DNA from: an uncultured Pelagibacteraceae bacterium
GTDB lineage: Bacteria > Pseudomonadota > Alphaproteobacteria > Pelagibacterales > Pelagibacteraceae
Direction: 5' to 3'
DNA length: 64,000 nt
Assembly: GCA_902572515.1 (NCBI GenBank)
Contig: CACGGJ010000001.1
Location: forward strand, 62,001 to 126,000
Program-made: the position numbers and the translations under genes
Shown here: positions 52,134 to 63,255 of the stretch, one piece after another
Numbering within the stretch: the first letter of the stretch is position 1
Layout: every line of letters starts with the position of its first letter
The notes under the pieces: model-generated
Seen by the model: only the letters and a program-made list of their open reading frames with translations
Database searches by the model: none
Told to the model about the DNA's origin: nothing

Positions 52134-53075
52134 ATGGCAATTAAAACCAATAAAGCTATTAAAATCTCACAAAAACATCTGTTAGGTATCCAAGATTTAT
52201 CAGTTAATGATATTAATTATATCCTGGATGAGTCAGAAGCTTTTATAAAATTAAATCAAAGTAAAAATAAAAAAATTGATGTGTTAAGAGGCAAAACACA
52301 AATAAACCTATTCTTTGAGCCATCAACTAGAACACAAAGCTCATTTGAACTTGCTGGAAAAAGACTTGGTGCAGATGTTATGTCAATGAATATGGGTAAC
52401 TCAGCCATTAAAAAAGGTGAAACTTTAATTGATACGGCCATGACCTTAAATGCAATGCATCCTGATATAATTGTAATCAGACATCAAGACTCGGGTGCTT
52501 GTAATCTATTATCTCAAAAAGTTAATTGTGTTGTATTAAATGCTGGTGATGGTAGACGTGAGCACCCTACTCAAGCATTATTAGATGCATTAACAATTAG
52601 AAATCGAAAAAAAAAAATTCAAGGATTAAAAATAGCTATATGTGGAGACATACTTCATTCGAGAGTGGCTAGATCAAATATTTATCTTCTGACAATGTTA
52701 GGAGCAGAAGTTAATATAGTTGCACCATCGAATCTTATGCCAAAAGAAATTGAAAAGTTTGGTGTAAACACTTTTACTGATATGAAAAAGGGTCTTAAAG
52801 ATTGTGATATTGTAATGATGCTTAGATTGCAAAATGAAAGGATGACCAGTTCTTATCTTTCATCAAATAGAGAATATTATGAATATTATGGGTTAACGCC
52901 AGATAAACTTGATCATGCAAAATCAGATGCTCTGATTATGCATCCTGGTCCAATGAATAGAGGAATTGAAATTGATACAAGATTAGCTGACGACATAAAC
53001 AAGAGTGTAATTAAAGAACAAGTTGAACTAGGTGTTGCTGTAAGGATGGCATGTTTAAAAATATTTTGTGAATAA
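52134..53075 (+). CDS. pyrB: aspartate carbamoyltransferase catalytic subunit
   Basis: [55 protein letters not shown]; start [10 protein letters not shown] at 52134 preferred over 52095. Confidence 0.96.
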   Translation: MAIKTNKAIKISQKHLLGIQDLSVNDINYILDESEAFIKLNQSKNKKIDVLRGKTQINLFFEPSTRTQSSFELAGKRLGADVMSMNMGNSAIKKGETLIDTAMTLNAMHPDIIVIRHQDSGACNLLSQKVNCVVLNAGDGRREHPTQALLDALTIRNRKKKIQGLKIAICGDILHSRVARSNIYLLTMLGAEVNIVAPSNLMPKEIEKFGVNTFTDMKKGLKDCDIVMMLRLQNERMTSSYLSSNREYYEYYGLTPDKLDHAKSDALIMHPGPMNRGIEIDTRLADDINKSVIKEQVELGVAVRMACLKIFCE

Positions 53076-54362
53076 ATGAAAAAACAATACTTTATAAATG
53101 CAAACATTATAGATCCTCATAATTCCATAAACGAAAATGGTGGATTAATAATTGGAGAAGACGGGAAGATAGAAGCAATAGGAAAAAAGGTAAATACAAA
53201 CAATTTACCAACTAGAGAAAAACCTACTGACTTAAAGGGTAAATATATATTTCCTGGTATAGTGGATATGAGAGTTTTTGTAGGCGAACCAGGATATGAA
53301 TATAAAGAAAATTTTAGGACTTTAAGTAATGCAGCTTTATCTGGAGGAGTAACTTCTGTCGTAACCATGCCTAATACAGATCCAATTATAGATAATGTGT
53401 CAATTGTAGATTTTTTAAAAAGAAGAGGACGTGATAAATCTAAAATAAATATTTTTCCTTGTGCTTCATTAACTCAAAACACTGATGGCACCAATATGAC
53501 TGAATTTGGGTTACTAGCTAAAAAAGGAATTATTGCTTTTACTGACGGAGTAAAAACAATTCAAAATACTAGACTTATGTCTAGAATTATGAATTCAGCT
53601 AAAGATTTAGGATGTCTTATAATGCAACATGCTGAAGATTACGATTTAGCTAAAAATGGGATGATTAATTCTGGTATTATTGCAACAAAACTTGGCTTAT
53701 CAAGCATACCAGATATTGCTGAAAGAATTATAATAGAAAGAGATCTTACTCTCTTAGAAAAAACTAAATGTCGATATCATATATCTCAACTTTCAGCGGG
53801 AAAATCTGTAGATATTATTAAACAACGCAAACAAAATGTTAAATTTACTTGTGGTGTATCAATAAATAATCTCTCATTAAATGAAAATGATATTGGAGAT
53901 TTTAGAACATTTTTAAAATTATCACCTCCACTAAGAAGAGAAGAAGATCGAGAAGCTTTGGTTCAAGGATTAAAAGATAAAACCATTGATGTAATTGTTT
54001 CTGACCATAAACCTGAAGATGAAGAATCTAAAAGATTAACTTTTGCACAAGCTGCAACTGGTGCATCTGGTATTGAAACATTGTTATCCTTAAGTTTAGA
54101 ATTATTTCATAATGGATCTGTAAAACTTGAAACTATAATTCAAGCTTTAACCTCTAACCCAGCAAAAATATTAAATATAAATAAAGGAAACCTGTCTATT
54201 GGTAATGATGCGGATTTTTGTATAGTAGATATCAATAAACCATGGATTGTAAAAAAAGAAAATTTAATCTCTAAATCTAAAAATACTTCAATTGAAGATA
54301 AGAAACTTCAAGGAAAAGTAACCAATACATTTGTAAAAGGTATAGAATTATTTAAAATATAA
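53076..54362 (+). CDS. pyrC: dihydroorotase
   Basis: YIFPGIVDMRVFVGEPGYEYKENF, SGGVTSVVTMPNTDP, DVIVSDHKPEDEESK. Confidence 0.93.
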   Translation: MKKQYFINANIIDPHNSINENGGLIIGEDGKIEAIGKKVNTNNLPTREKPTDLKGKYIFPGIVDMRVFVGEPGYEYKENFRTLSNAALSGGVTSVVTMPNTDPIIDNVSIVDFLKRRGRDKSKINIFPCASLTQNTDGTNMTEFGLLAKKGIIAFTDGVKTIQNTRLMSRIMNSAKDLGCLIMQHAEDYDLAKNGMINSGIIATKLGLSSIPDIAERIIIERDLTLLEKTKCRYHISQLSAGKSVDIIKQRKQNVKFTCGVSINNLSLNENDIGDFRTFLKLSPPLRREEDREALVQGLKDKTIDVIVSDHKPEDEESKRLTFAQAATGASGIETLLSLSLELFHNGSVKLETIIQALTSNPAKILNINKGNLSIGNDADFCIVDINKPWIVKKENLISKSKNTSIEDKKLQGKVTNTFVKGIELFKI

Positions 54363-54364
54363 AA

Positions 54365-54943
54365 ATGGAACTTTTTATAATAGGTATAATCTCATACCTA
54401 ATGGGATCAATTCCTTTTGGATTAATTTTAACTAAAGTATTTTTAAAAAAAGATATTAGAGAAATCGGTTCTGGTAATATTGGCGCAACAAATGCTTTAA
54501 GAACTGGTAACAAGTTAATTGGTTATTCAACACTAATACTTGATGTGTTAAAGGCAGTAATACCTGTTTTATACGTTAAAATTAATTTTCCTGATGCAGT
54601 ATATATATCAGCTTTATGCGCTTTTGTAGGTCATGTGTTCCCTGTATGGTTAAAATTTAAAGGTGGCAAAGGTGTAGCAACATATGTTGGGATACTTTTT
54701 TCCTTAAATATTATTTTTGGTTTAGTGTTTGGTGTTAGTTGGTTAATAATTTTTTTTATTTCTAAATATTCATCCTTAGCTTCCTTGACAGGATCACTTT
54801 CTACACCTGTATATATTTTAATTTTTGAGGGTTCAGAAAATGTATTTTTTTACGTAATAATGATTATTTTAATATTTTTTACCCACAGAGAAAATATTAA
54901 ACGCTTGAAAAATAAAGAAGAAACTAAGACAAAAATTTATTAA
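54365..54943 (+). CDS. plsY: glycerol-3-phosphate acyltransferase PlsY
   Basis: IISYLMGSIPFGLILTKVF, REIGSGNIGATNALRTG, GHVFPVWLKFKGGKGVAT. Confidence 0.95.
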   Translation: MELFIIGIISYLMGSIPFGLILTKVFLKKDIREIGSGNIGATNALRTGNKLIGYSTLILDVLKAVIPVLYVKINFPDAVYISALCAFVGHVFPVWLKFKGGKGVATYVGILFSLNIIFGLVFGVSWLIIFFISKYSSLASLTGSLSTPVYILIFEGSENVFFYVIMIILIFFTHRENIKRLKNKEETKTKIY

Positions 54944-54952
54944 TTTGACTAT

Positions 54953-54973
54953 CAAACTCTTTTGAGTAGTTTG
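54953..54973 (+). terminator. weak hairpin plus T-rich tail between plsY and topA
   Basis: CAAACT-CTTTTGAGT-AGTTTG followed by TTATTTT. Confidence 0.3.
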
Positions 54974-54980
54974 TTATTTT

Positions 54981-57563
54981 ATGAATCTAGTCATAGTTGA
55001 AAGCCCTGCTAAAGCGAAAACAATTAATAAATATTTAGGTGATAACTATACCGTTTTAGCTAGCTATGGTCATATTAGAGATCTTCCTTCAAAAAATGGA
55101 TCTGTTGATCCTGATCAAAATTTTAAAATGGAATGGGAAGTTGATAGCTTTTCAAAAAAATATCTTAAAGAAATTACAGATGCTGCAAAAGATTCTTCGA
55201 AAATAATTCTTGCCACTGACCCAGATCGTGAGGGAGAGGCTATAGCTTGGCATGTAAAAGAATATTTAGATGAAAAAAAACTTTTAAAGGATAAAGAAAT
55301 TGAACGTGTTGTATTTAACGAAATAACAAAAAAAGCTGTCACACATGGTATTGAAAATCCAAGACAGATAGAGCCCTTATTAGTAGATGCATATATGGCT
55401 AGAAGAGCACTAGATTATTTGGTGGGATTTAATATATCACCAATACTTTGGACTAAACTACCTGGTTCAAAATCTGCCGGTAGAGTTCAATCTGTAGCGC
55501 TAAAATTGATCACTGAAAGAGAGCATGAAATTGAATTATTCAAGCCAGAAGAATTTTGGACTTTAAGTATTAATTTTCAGGATAAAAATAAAAGCAATAT
55601 TACAGCAAGTATTTCTCAACTTGATGGAGAAAAAATTGAAAAATTTTCATTTAAAAAAAAAGAAGAAATTGAAAAGGCAATTGATAATATTAAGAACAAA
55701 AAATTTAACATAACTGATATTTCCTCAAAAGTTGTTAGCAGAAATCCCTCGGGACCCTTTACTACTTCAACACTTCAGCAAGTTGCTTCTAGTAGATTGG
55801 GTTTTGGTGCATCAAGAACAATGCAAATGGCACAAAAACTTTATCAAGGAATAGAAATTGAGGGAGATACAGTCGGGCTAATTACTTATATGAGAACGGA
55901 TGGAACTAATTTGTCAGCTGATGCTGTCACTGATTTTAGAAATTTTATTAAAAAAGAATATGGTAAAGAATACTTGCCAGAAAATCCAAATAATTACTCA
56001 GGAAAAAAAGCAAAAAACGCTCAGGAAGCTCATGAAGCAATAAGACCAACTGATATTAATAGAAATCCAGACTCTATTAAAAAGTATTTAAGTTCTGACC
56101 AGCAAAAATTATATTCTTTAATTTGGTCTAGAGCTCTATCGTCTCAAATGGAAACAGCAAAATTTGATAGAAATACAATAACGATTGAATCTGAAGACGG
56201 TAAAACTATATGTAAATCAAGCGGATCGGTTTTGAAATTTGATGGATTTTTAAAAGTTTATTCAAATCAAGGCAAAGATGATGATGAGCAAATTTTACCT
56301 GAGATGTCAAAAGGACCAATTAATATAGAAGCTCTTATTGATGAACAACATTTTACCCAACCTCCCCCACGTTACTCTGAGGCGAGTTTGGTTAAAAAAT
56401 TAGAAGAGTTAGGAATTGGAAGACCTTCAACTTATGCAAGTATAATTTCAACAATAGCGAATAGAGGTTATGCAGAAATAGTTAATAAAAGATTTTTCCC
56501 CACTGACAGAGGTAAATTAATTTCTGCGTTTTTAGAAAAACTATTTTCAAAGTATGTAGATTATAACTTTACAGCTGGATTAGAGGATCAACTAGATGAA
56601 ATAACTTCTGGAAAAGAAAGTTGGTTAAAAGTTCTAGAAATGTTTTGGAAAGATTTTAATAGTAATGTTTCAGAGGTAAAAGAAAAAAGAACTAGAGAGG
56701 TTTTAGATCTCTTAAATGAAAGTTTGGGAGCATTGATATTTGACACTGATAAAGAAGGAAAGATAGTTAGAAAATGTCAGTTATGTGATACAGGTTCCCT
56801 TAGTTTAAAAAACAGTTTTAGAGGAGGTGCGTTTATTGGATGTTCAAACTATCCAGAATGTAAATTTACAAGACCACTATCAAAAGCTAAAGCGGCTGCT
56901 CAATCACAACTTGCTGAACCAAAATTTCTTGGAAAACATGAAAATGGAAATGATATTTTTTTAAAAAATGGAAGATTTGGTCCATATCTTCAGTATGAGA
57001 AAGTTCTTGAAGAGAATATTAAAGAAGAAAAACCAAAAAAAAGAAAAAAAACTAAGAAAAAGAAACCTGAGGTAAACGAACTATTAAAAAATGTATCAAT
57101 TCCAAAAGGAATTGAATTAGAAAGTATAGATTTAGAAAAAGCTAAATTTTTATGCTCACTTCCTAAATCACTGGGTATTAATCCAGAGAATCAAAAAGAA
57201 ATCACTTTATATACAGGGAGATTTGGTCCTTATTTGAAATGCGAGAATAAATCGGCAAGAATAGAAAACGTCGATGAAATTTTTTCTATAGGATTAAACA
57301 GAGCTATTACACTTATAGCTGAAGCAAAACCAGGAAGAATGTCATCATCAATTATTAAAGACTTGGGTGAACACCCTGAAGATAAGAAGCCAGTGAGAAT
57401 AATGAAAGGACAATACGGACCTTATATAAAATACAAATCTTTAAATGCAACAATACCTGAGGAAAAAGACCCAACTGAAATCACGATGGAAGAGGCTCTA
57501 ATTCTTATTGAGAAAAGAAGAGAATACGATAAGAATAAAAAGCAAAAAAAAAGAAAAAGCTAA
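54981..57563 (+). CDS. topA: DNA topoisomerase I
   Basis: MNLVIVESPAKAKTINKYLGDNYTVLASYGHIRDLP, TDPDREGEAIAWH, GLITYMRTDGTNLS, C-terminal Zn-ribbon. Confidence 0.97.
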   Translation: MNLVIVESPAKAKTINKYLGDNYTVLASYGHIRDLPSKNGSVDPDQNFKMEWEVDSFSKKYLKEITDAAKDSSKIILATDPDREGEAIAWHVKEYLDEKKLLKDKEIERVVFNEITKKAVTHGIENPRQIEPLLVDAYMARRALDYLVGFNISPILWTKLPGSKSAGRVQSVALKLITEREHEIELFKPEEFWTLSINFQDKNKSNITASISQLDGEKIEKFSFKKKEEIEKAIDNIKNKKFNITDISSKVVSRNPSGPFTTSTLQQVASSRLGFGASRTMQMAQKLYQGIEIEGDTVGLITYMRTDGTNLSADAVTDFRNFIKKEYGKEYLPENPNNYSGKKAKNAQEAHEAIRPTDINRNPDSIKKYLSSDQQKLYSLIWSRALSSQMETAKFDRNTITIESEDGKTICKSSGSVLKFDGFLKVYSNQGKDDDEQILPEMSKGPINIEALIDEQHFTQPPPRYSEASLVKKLEELGIGRPSTYASIISTIANRGYAEIVNKRFFPTDRGKLISAFLEKLFSKYVDYNFTAGLEDQLDEITSGKESWLKVLEMFWKDFNSNVSEVKEKRTREVLDLLNESLGALIFDTDKEGKIVRKCQLCDTGSLSLKNSFRGGAFIGCSNYPECKFTRPLSKAKAAAQSQLAEPKFLGKHENGNDIFLKNGRFGPYLQYEKVLEENIKEEKPKKRKKTKKKKPEVNELLKNVSIPKGIELESIDLEKAKFLCSLPKSLGINPENQKEITLYTGRFGPYLKCENKSARIENVDEIFSIGLNRAITLIAEAKPGRMSSSIIKDLGEHPEDKKPVRIMKGQYGPYIKYKSLNATIPEEKDPTEITMEEALILIEKRREYDKNKKQKKRKS

Positions 57564-57779
57564 ATGAAAAAAATATTCTTCCTAATAATCCTATCTTTTT
57601 TTATAAATAATTATTCTCTAGGAAATGAAAATTGTTCTTCATATAAAAAATTATCTAAAGAGTATTTAAAATGCTTAGGTGGAAAAGTTAAAAAGAAAAC
57701 ATCAGGTTTCGGTCTTGATACTAATAATATTAAAGAAAAAAAATATTTAACTGATTGGTTTAAGAAAAAAGAAAAATGA
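57564..57779 (+). CDS. small secreted/periplasmic hypothetical protein
   Basis: Signal-peptide-like N-terminus MKKIFFLIILSFFINNYSLGNENCSSY; in operon-like spacing between topA and a RidA gene. Confidence 0.65.
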   Translation: MKKIFFLIILSFFINNYSLGNENCSSYKKLSKEYLKCLGGKVKKKTSGFGLDTNNIKEKKYLTDWFKKKEK

Positions 57780-58237
57780 ATTTTGAAGAGAGTCTAATTA
57801 AAAATAATATAAAACTTCCAGAGCCAAAAGCTCCAGTTGGTTCATACTTAGCAACGAAAATAGCAGGGAAACTATTATACATTTCAGGTCAAATTTCAAT
57901 TTCGGAAAATGGAGAATTAATTAAAGGTAAGTTAGGTAAAGAATTATCTACTGAGGATGGATATAAGGCTGCTGAAAGATGTGCTTTAAGTATAGTATCA
58001 CAGGCCAAAAGTGCGTGTAATGGAGATTTAAATAAAATAAAATCATGTATTAAATTAACTGGATTTGTAAATTCTACTGACGATTTTACTGATCAGCCAA
58101 AAGTTATAAATGGAGCGTCTGATCTGATTGCTTTAATCTTTGGTGAGGATGGTATGCATACTAGAGCTGCTGTGAGCACTAATAGTTTACCCTTAGGTGT
58201 ATCAGTTGAAGTTGATGCAATTTTTGAATTAAATTAA
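57776..58237 (+). CDS. RidA/YjgF-family protein
   Basis: APVGSYLATKIAGKLLYISGQIS...AERCALSIVSQAKSACNGDLNKIKSCIKLTGFVNS. Confidence 0.9.
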   Translation: MNFEESLIKNNIKLPEPKAPVGSYLATKIAGKLLYISGQISISENGELIKGKLGKELSTEDGYKAAERCALSIVSQAKSACNGDLNKIKSCIKLTGFVNSTDDFTDQPKVINGASDLIALIFGEDGMHTRAAVSTNSLPLGVSVEVDAIFELN

Positions 58238-58239
58238 TA

Positions 58240-59538
58240 CTATCTTCCAATTCCAAAATATTTAAAACCCATTTTCTTAATCTTATCAGGAGAAAAAATA
58301 TTTCTCATATCATAAATAATGAGATTTTTATTTTTAGAAAATTTTCTAAAATTTATTGATTTGAAATCATTCCATTCAGTATGAATTATAATTAAATCAG
58401 ATCCTTTAATTGAATCTTGTATAGATTGTGAGAATTGAACATTTTTTAATTTACTAAATTCCTTTTTAAAGCCAGTAGGATCATAGTATTTAATTTGAGC
58501 ACCTCTTCTTGATAAATAAGGAATTAATTTTAAGCTTGATGAATCTCTCATATCATCTGTGTTAGCTTTAAATGTTACCCCCAAAAAAGATATTTTTTTA
58601 TTTTTAACTTTATTTTTTAATATTAAATTAACTCTTTTTTGCAATATATCTGACCTAATTTCATTGGATTTAATTACACTTTTTATTACGGATAAATTAG
58701 TTTTAAATTTATCCGCTGTAGAAACAATTGCTTTGGTATCTTTTGGAAAACAAGATCCGCCATAAGCTGGCCCTGCTCTTAAAAACCTACCTCCAATTCT
58801 TTTATCAAGACCTATACCTATTGAAATATCCTCAACATCAATCCCAGTTTTTTCACATAAATTTGCTATTTCATTAATAAATGTAATTTTAGTTGCTAAA
58901 AAAGCATTCGATGCATATTTAATTAATTCTGCAGCTCGTCTATTTGTGGATAGAAACTTTGCGCCTTTAGATATTAATGGAGAATATAGGTTTTTTAATA
59001 TTTTTTTAGATTTTTCATCATTAGAACCAATAACAACTCTATCAGGATAAATAAAATCACGTATTGCCTCTCCTTCTCTTAAAAATTCAGGATTTGAAAC
59101 AACAGAGAAATACTTTCTACTTACCTTTTTGGCAATAATCTTCTCTACTTCATCTCCTGTAGTTACAGGAACTGTAGATTTATTGATTATAATTTTGAAT
59201 TTATTTATAGATTTAGAGATTTCTTTTGCTACAGAATAAACCTGGCTAAGATCTGCGCTATTACTATTTCTTCTAGTAGGAGTTCCTACACATACAAAAA
59301 CAATATCAGATTTCTTTATAGATTCTTTTAACTTTGTTGAAAAATTTAGTCTTTTATTTTTATAATTTTTTAAAACTAATTCTTCTAAACCAGGCTCATA
59401 AATAGGTATGATGCCTTTTTTTAAATTATTAATTTTGTTATTATCTTTATCTACACATATAACATCATTACCTAGGTCAGCAAAACAAACACCGCTTACT
59501 AAACCAACATAGCCAGTACCAATCATACATAATTTCAT
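58240..59538 (-). CDS. ugd: UDP-glucose 6-dehydrogenase
   Basis: MKLCMIGTGYVGLVSGVCFADLGNDV, STVPVTTGDEVE, NPEFLREGEAIRDF, GPAYGGSCFPKDTKA. Confidence 0.95.
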   Translation of the reverse strand: MKLCMIGTGYVGLVSGVCFADLGNDVICVDKDNNKINNLKKGIIPIYEPGLEELVLKNYKNKRLNFSTKLKESIKKSDIVFVCVGTPTRRNSNSADLSQVYSVAKEISKSINKFKIIINKSTVPVTTGDEVEKIIAKKVSRKYFSVVSNPEFLREGEAIRDFIYPDRVVIGSNDEKSKKILKNLYSPLISKGAKFLSTNRRAAELIKYASNAFLATKITFINEIANLCEKTGIDVEDISIGIGLDKRIGGRFLRAGPAYGGSCFPKDTKAIVSTADKFKTNLSVIKSVIKSNEIRSDILQKRVNLILKNKVKNKKISFLGVTFKANTDDMRDSSSLKLIPYLSRRGAQIKYYDPTGFKKEFSKLKNVQFSQSIQDSIKGSDLIIIHTEWNDFKSINFRKFSKNKNLIIYDMRNIFSPDKIKKMGFKYFGIGR

Positions 59539-60350
59539 AATTTACCTATTATTTTTGAAGAGTTGATGTAACCTTTCATTGTTCCACAATCAAGATATTT
59601 ACCTTCAAAATTATGTGCAACAAATTTCTCTTTGTCATTTATTAACTCTTGAATTGCATCGGTTATATGGATTTCATTTCCTTTACTTGGTTTTAATGAT
59701 TTAAGTTTCTTAAAAATTGTTCTTGGCAATATGTATCTACCTATAACAGCATTATTTGACGGTGCATTTTTAATAGATGGTTTTTCTACAACACCATCAA
59801 TCAAATAATCTGTTTTATTTAATTTTTTATTTAATTTATAAATACCCCATCTTGAAACAGTTTTTTTATTCACCTTCATAGAAGCCATAACCGAAGAACT
59901 GTATTTACTATGAACTCTTATCATAGCTTTTGAGCAATTTTTTTTAATTATTAGATCATCAGGTAACAACATTAAAAAATATTTATTTTTAATGAATTTT
60001 TGTGTTTTAAGTACTGCATCACCAGTACCTTTGGGATTATTTTGATATACAAATTTTATTTTTTTTTTATATTTTAGTATTTTTTTATACTCATTAATTA
60101 TTCTTTGATCTTTCTTTTTTTTAATAATACTTTGATAAAAATTATCACTGTAAAAGTATTTTTTAATCATTTGTTTCTTGGTAGATATTATAAAAACTAT
60201 TTCTTTAATTCCGGCATCAATACATTCATCAAGGATATACTCAATTCCAGGCTTACCGTTTATAGGTAGAAGCTCTTTAGCAAATACACTAGTTAAAGGC
60301 AGCAGCCTGGTACCTAAACCAGCCAAAGGAATAATTGCTTGTTTAATCAT
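59535..60350 (-). CDS. galU: UTP--glucose-1-phosphate uridylyltransferase
   Basis: IKQAIIPLAGLGTRLLPLTSVFAKELLPINGKPGIEYILDECIDAGI. Confidence 0.94.
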   Translation of the reverse strand: MIKQAIIPLAGLGTRLLPLTSVFAKELLPINGKPGIEYILDECIDAGIKEIVFIISTKKQMIKKYFYSDNFYQSIIKKKKDQRIINEYKKILKYKKKIKFVYQNNPKGTGDAVLKTQKFIKNKYFLMLLPDDLIIKKNCSKAMIRVHSKYSSSVMASMKVNKKTVSRWGIYKLNKKLNKTDYLIDGVVEKPSIKNAPSNNAVIGRYILPRTIFKKLKSLKPSKGNEIHITDAIQELINDKEKFVAHNFEGKYLDCGTMKGYINSSKIIGKL

Positions 60351-60384
60351 TTAAATGTTTTACTTATTAAATATTTTAATACAA

Positions 60385-61200
60385 ATGAAAATTTTATTAA
60401 ACAATACGTCATTATTTGAATCATTAAGGCCATTTAATGACCTTGGTTTTGTTCCTACTATGGGCGGAATACATAAAGGTCATTTGTCACTAATAGATAA
60501 ATCAAAAAAACTTTGTAAAAAAACAATTGTAAGTATTTTTGTAAATCCAAAACAATTTAATAACAAAAAAGATTTAAGATCCTATCCAAGAAATATCAAA
60601 AAGGATTTAAAAATTCTTAAAAAAAGCAAAAAAGTTGATTTTGTTTATCTTCCTAAATTCAAAGATATATACAAAGATAAAAAAAAACCACAAATTACAT
60701 TACTTAAAAAAGATAAAATTTTGTGTGCAAAGTTTAGAAAAGGTCATTTTGAAGGTGTTTTAGATGTAATGAATAAACTAACTAAAATTATAAATCCCCA
60801 AAAAATATTTATGGGAGAAAAAGATTTTCAACAATTATATTTGGTAAAAAAACAATTAGAAAGAACATATAAAACCAAGGTCATTCCTTGTAAAACAATT
60901 CGCGATAGCAATAATGTGGCACTTTCATCAAGAAACCTTCTTTTAAATAAATCTAGTATAGTCATTGCAGCAAAAATTTATAAAAAACTAGTGTGTATTA
61001 AAAAAAATATTAAAAATAAGAAAAAAATTTCGAGCTTTTTAAATCTTAAAAAAAAAGAATTAAAAAATAATTATAAAATAAAAATTGATTATTTAGAGCT
61101 AAGAAATATAAATAATTTGAAAATTTCAAGCACAAAACAAAATTCAAGATTATTTATCGCTTATTATTTAAACAATATCAGATTAATAGATAACCTGTAA
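60385..61200 (+). CDS. panC: pantothenate synthetase
   Basis: LGFVPTMGGIHKGHLSLIDKSKKLCKKTIVSIFVNPKQFN, FMGEKDFQQLYLV, ALSSRNLLL; start at 60385 (MKILLNN) preferred over 60355. Confidence 0.93.
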   Translation: MKILLNNTSLFESLRPFNDLGFVPTMGGIHKGHLSLIDKSKKLCKKTIVSIFVNPKQFNNKKDLRSYPRNIKKDLKILKKSKKVDFVYLPKFKDIYKDKKKPQITLLKKDKILCAKFRKGHFEGVLDVMNKLTKIINPQKIFMGEKDFQQLYLVKKQLERTYKTKVIPCKTIRDSNNVALSSRNLLLNKSSIVIAAKIYKKLVCIKKNIKNKKKISSFLNLKKKELKNNYKIKIDYLELRNINNLKISSTKQNSRLFIAYYLNNIRLIDNL

Positions 61201-61202
61201 TT

Positions 61203-62576
61203 TTATAAAAAGTAAGCTCCAACTCCCAAGAAAGAAACAAAACCGATTACATCTGTAATTGTTGTCACAAAAACACTTGAAGCAATCGCTGGATCTATAT
61301 TCATTTTTTTTAGGGTAAAAGGAACTAAAATGCCAAATAATCCAGCTATGATCATTGTTAGTACCATTGATATTGCTATAATCAATGAAAGGATACTGTC
61401 TTGAAACCATATCTGTACAATTAAAGCACTTATTGCTGCAAATATAATTCCATTTAAAATACCAATAGAAAATTCTTTAAATACATTAGATGAGAAATTA
61501 TTTTGAGTTAAATCATTTGTAGCTATAGTTCTTACTGTAACTGCAAGTGTTTGCATTCCAGCATTTCCTCCCATTGAAGCTACAATAGGCATCAAGAAAG
61601 CTAATACTACCATTTGTTCGATTGTTGCTCCAAATAAACTAATGCACCATGTGGCTAGAAAGGCAGTAAATAAATTAAGCAAAAGCCAATTGAATCTTCT
61701 TTTTGTCTTTTTTACAACTCCATCTGTAATTTCTTCATCTCCTACCCCTGCTAATCTTAAAGCATCCTCCTCAGCTTCTTCTTTCAAGACTGTTAAAACG
61801 TCATCGTTCATAATCATACCAACTAATTTATTATTTTTGTCTACAACGGCGGCTGAATTTAAGTTGTAATTTTCAAATAAGTTAGCAACTTCCTCTTTAT
61901 CCATTTCAACAGGAATTAATAATTGAGATTCTGACATAATTGTTGCCATTTTAGTATCTCGAGGAGTTGTTAAAACTCTAGATGAAGGAACGGTACCTAT
62001 TGGTTTAAAATCCTCATTAACAATAAAAATTTCTAAAAACTCCTCTGGTAAATCTTTGTTTTCTCTTAAATAATCAATTGTTTGACCTACAGACCAGTTA
62101 CTTGGTATAGCTGTAAATTCACGCTGCATAAGTCTAGCAGCAGTATCTTCTGGATAGCTCAAACTTTCTAAAAGAGCAAATCTATCTTTAGGGGGTAAAG
62201 AGCTAAGGATTGCATTTTTATCCTCTTCAGGAACATTTTCTAATATAGATATAGCATCGTCTGACTCTAAACCTTTTAGAATACTTACTATAGATTCTGA
62301 AGATAAATAGGTAATAATTTCTGATTGAATAGACTCATTTAATTCAACAAAAACCTCCGGATCAATATTGAAATTATTTAGTTTAATTAAACTTTCTCTA
62401 TCTCCTTCGCTAAGATGTTCGATGATATCTGCAGCATCAGCAGGGTGCATTTCATTAAATGAATTGGTAATAAATTGAGCATCATTGTTAGCTATTTTGC
62501 TAGTAACAACTCTTATATATTCTTTATTAAACTCAAAATTTACTTTTTTATCTTTAGTTTTTTTAGTTAAAGACAT
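61203..62576 (-). CDS. mgtE: MgtE-family magnesium transporter
   Basis: MgtE N-domain (NEMHPADAADIIEHLSEGDRESLIKL), CBS domains, MPIVASMGGNAGMQTLAVTVRTIA. Confidence 0.94.
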   Translation of the reverse strand: MSLTKKTKDKKVNFEFNKEYIRVVTSKIANNDAQFITNSFNEMHPADAADIIEHLSEGDRESLIKLNNFNIDPEVFVELNESIQSEIITYLSSESIVSILKGLESDDAISILENVPEEDKNAILSSLPPKDRFALLESLSYPEDTAARLMQREFTAIPSNWSVGQTIDYLRENKDLPEEFLEIFIVNEDFKPIGTVPSSRVLTTPRDTKMATIMSESQLLIPVEMDKEEVANLFENYNLNSAAVVDKNNKLVGMIMNDDVLTVLKEEAEEDALRLAGVGDEEITDGVVKKTKRRFNWLLLNLFTAFLATWCISLFGATIEQMVVLAFLMPIVASMGGNAGMQTLAVTVRTIATNDLTQNNFSSNVFKEFSIGILNGIIFAAISALIVQIWFQDSILSLIIAISMVLTMIIAGLFGILVPFTLKKMNIDPAIASSVFVTTITDVIGFVSFLGVGAYFL

Positions 62577-62637
62577 AAATCTACCTATAATTTAGATTTG
62601 CACTATTAATACATAATAAAGATAATACAAATTATAA

Positions 62638-63255
62638 ATGAACATTGAGATCAAAAAGTCAATAAAACCAGTAAATTATTTTGATGCTATTAATATACTA
62701 GAGTCAAGATTAAAGGATTTGTATGAAAATAATGAGCAAGAATTAATTTGGACTTTGGAGCATAATGAAGTTTTTACAGGAGGAACTTCTTATAAAGAGA
62801 ATGAGATTATTGATAAATCCATTAATATATTAGAAACGAATAGAGGTGGTAAAATTACTTACCATGGGCCAGGCCAATTAATTTGTTATTTTGTTTTAGA
62901 TTTAAGAAAAAAAAAGGATATCAGAAAATTTATAACAATAATTGAAAAAACAATAATTCAAACTTTAAAATTTTATAAAATAGAAACTTTTCCAGATAAA
63001 GATAATATTGGAATATGGCATAAATCTAATAATGAAGTTAAAAAAATTGCTGCAATAGGTATCAGAGTTAGCAAATGGATTGCCTATCATGGTTTTGCAA
63101 TAAATATAAATAATGATCTAGAAAATTATAAAAAAATTATACCATGTGGTATTTCAGATAAAGGAGTAACTAATTTGAAAAATATTTTAGATCAGGATTA
63201 CTCAAATCTAAATGATATATTAATTAAAAATTTTATTTCAAATTTAAAAATCTAA
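62638..63255 (+). CDS. lipB: octanoyltransferase LipB
   Basis: [61 protein letters not shown]. Confidence 0.95.
   Translation: MNIEIKKSIKPVNYFDAINILESRLKDLYENNEQELIWTLEHNEVFTGGTSYKENEIIDKSINILETNRGGKITYHGPGQLICYFVLDLRKKKDIRKFITIIEKTIIQTLKFYKIETFPDKDNIGIWHKSNNEVKKIAAIGIRVSKWIAYHGFAININNDLENYKKIIPCGISDKGVTNLKNILDQDYSNLNDILIKNFISNLKI

Noticed and set aside
62577-62637. Magnesium riboswitch (M-box) ahead of mgtE
   Set aside because: The divergent gap with lipB is only ~60 bp, too short for an M-box, and no matching structure was seen.
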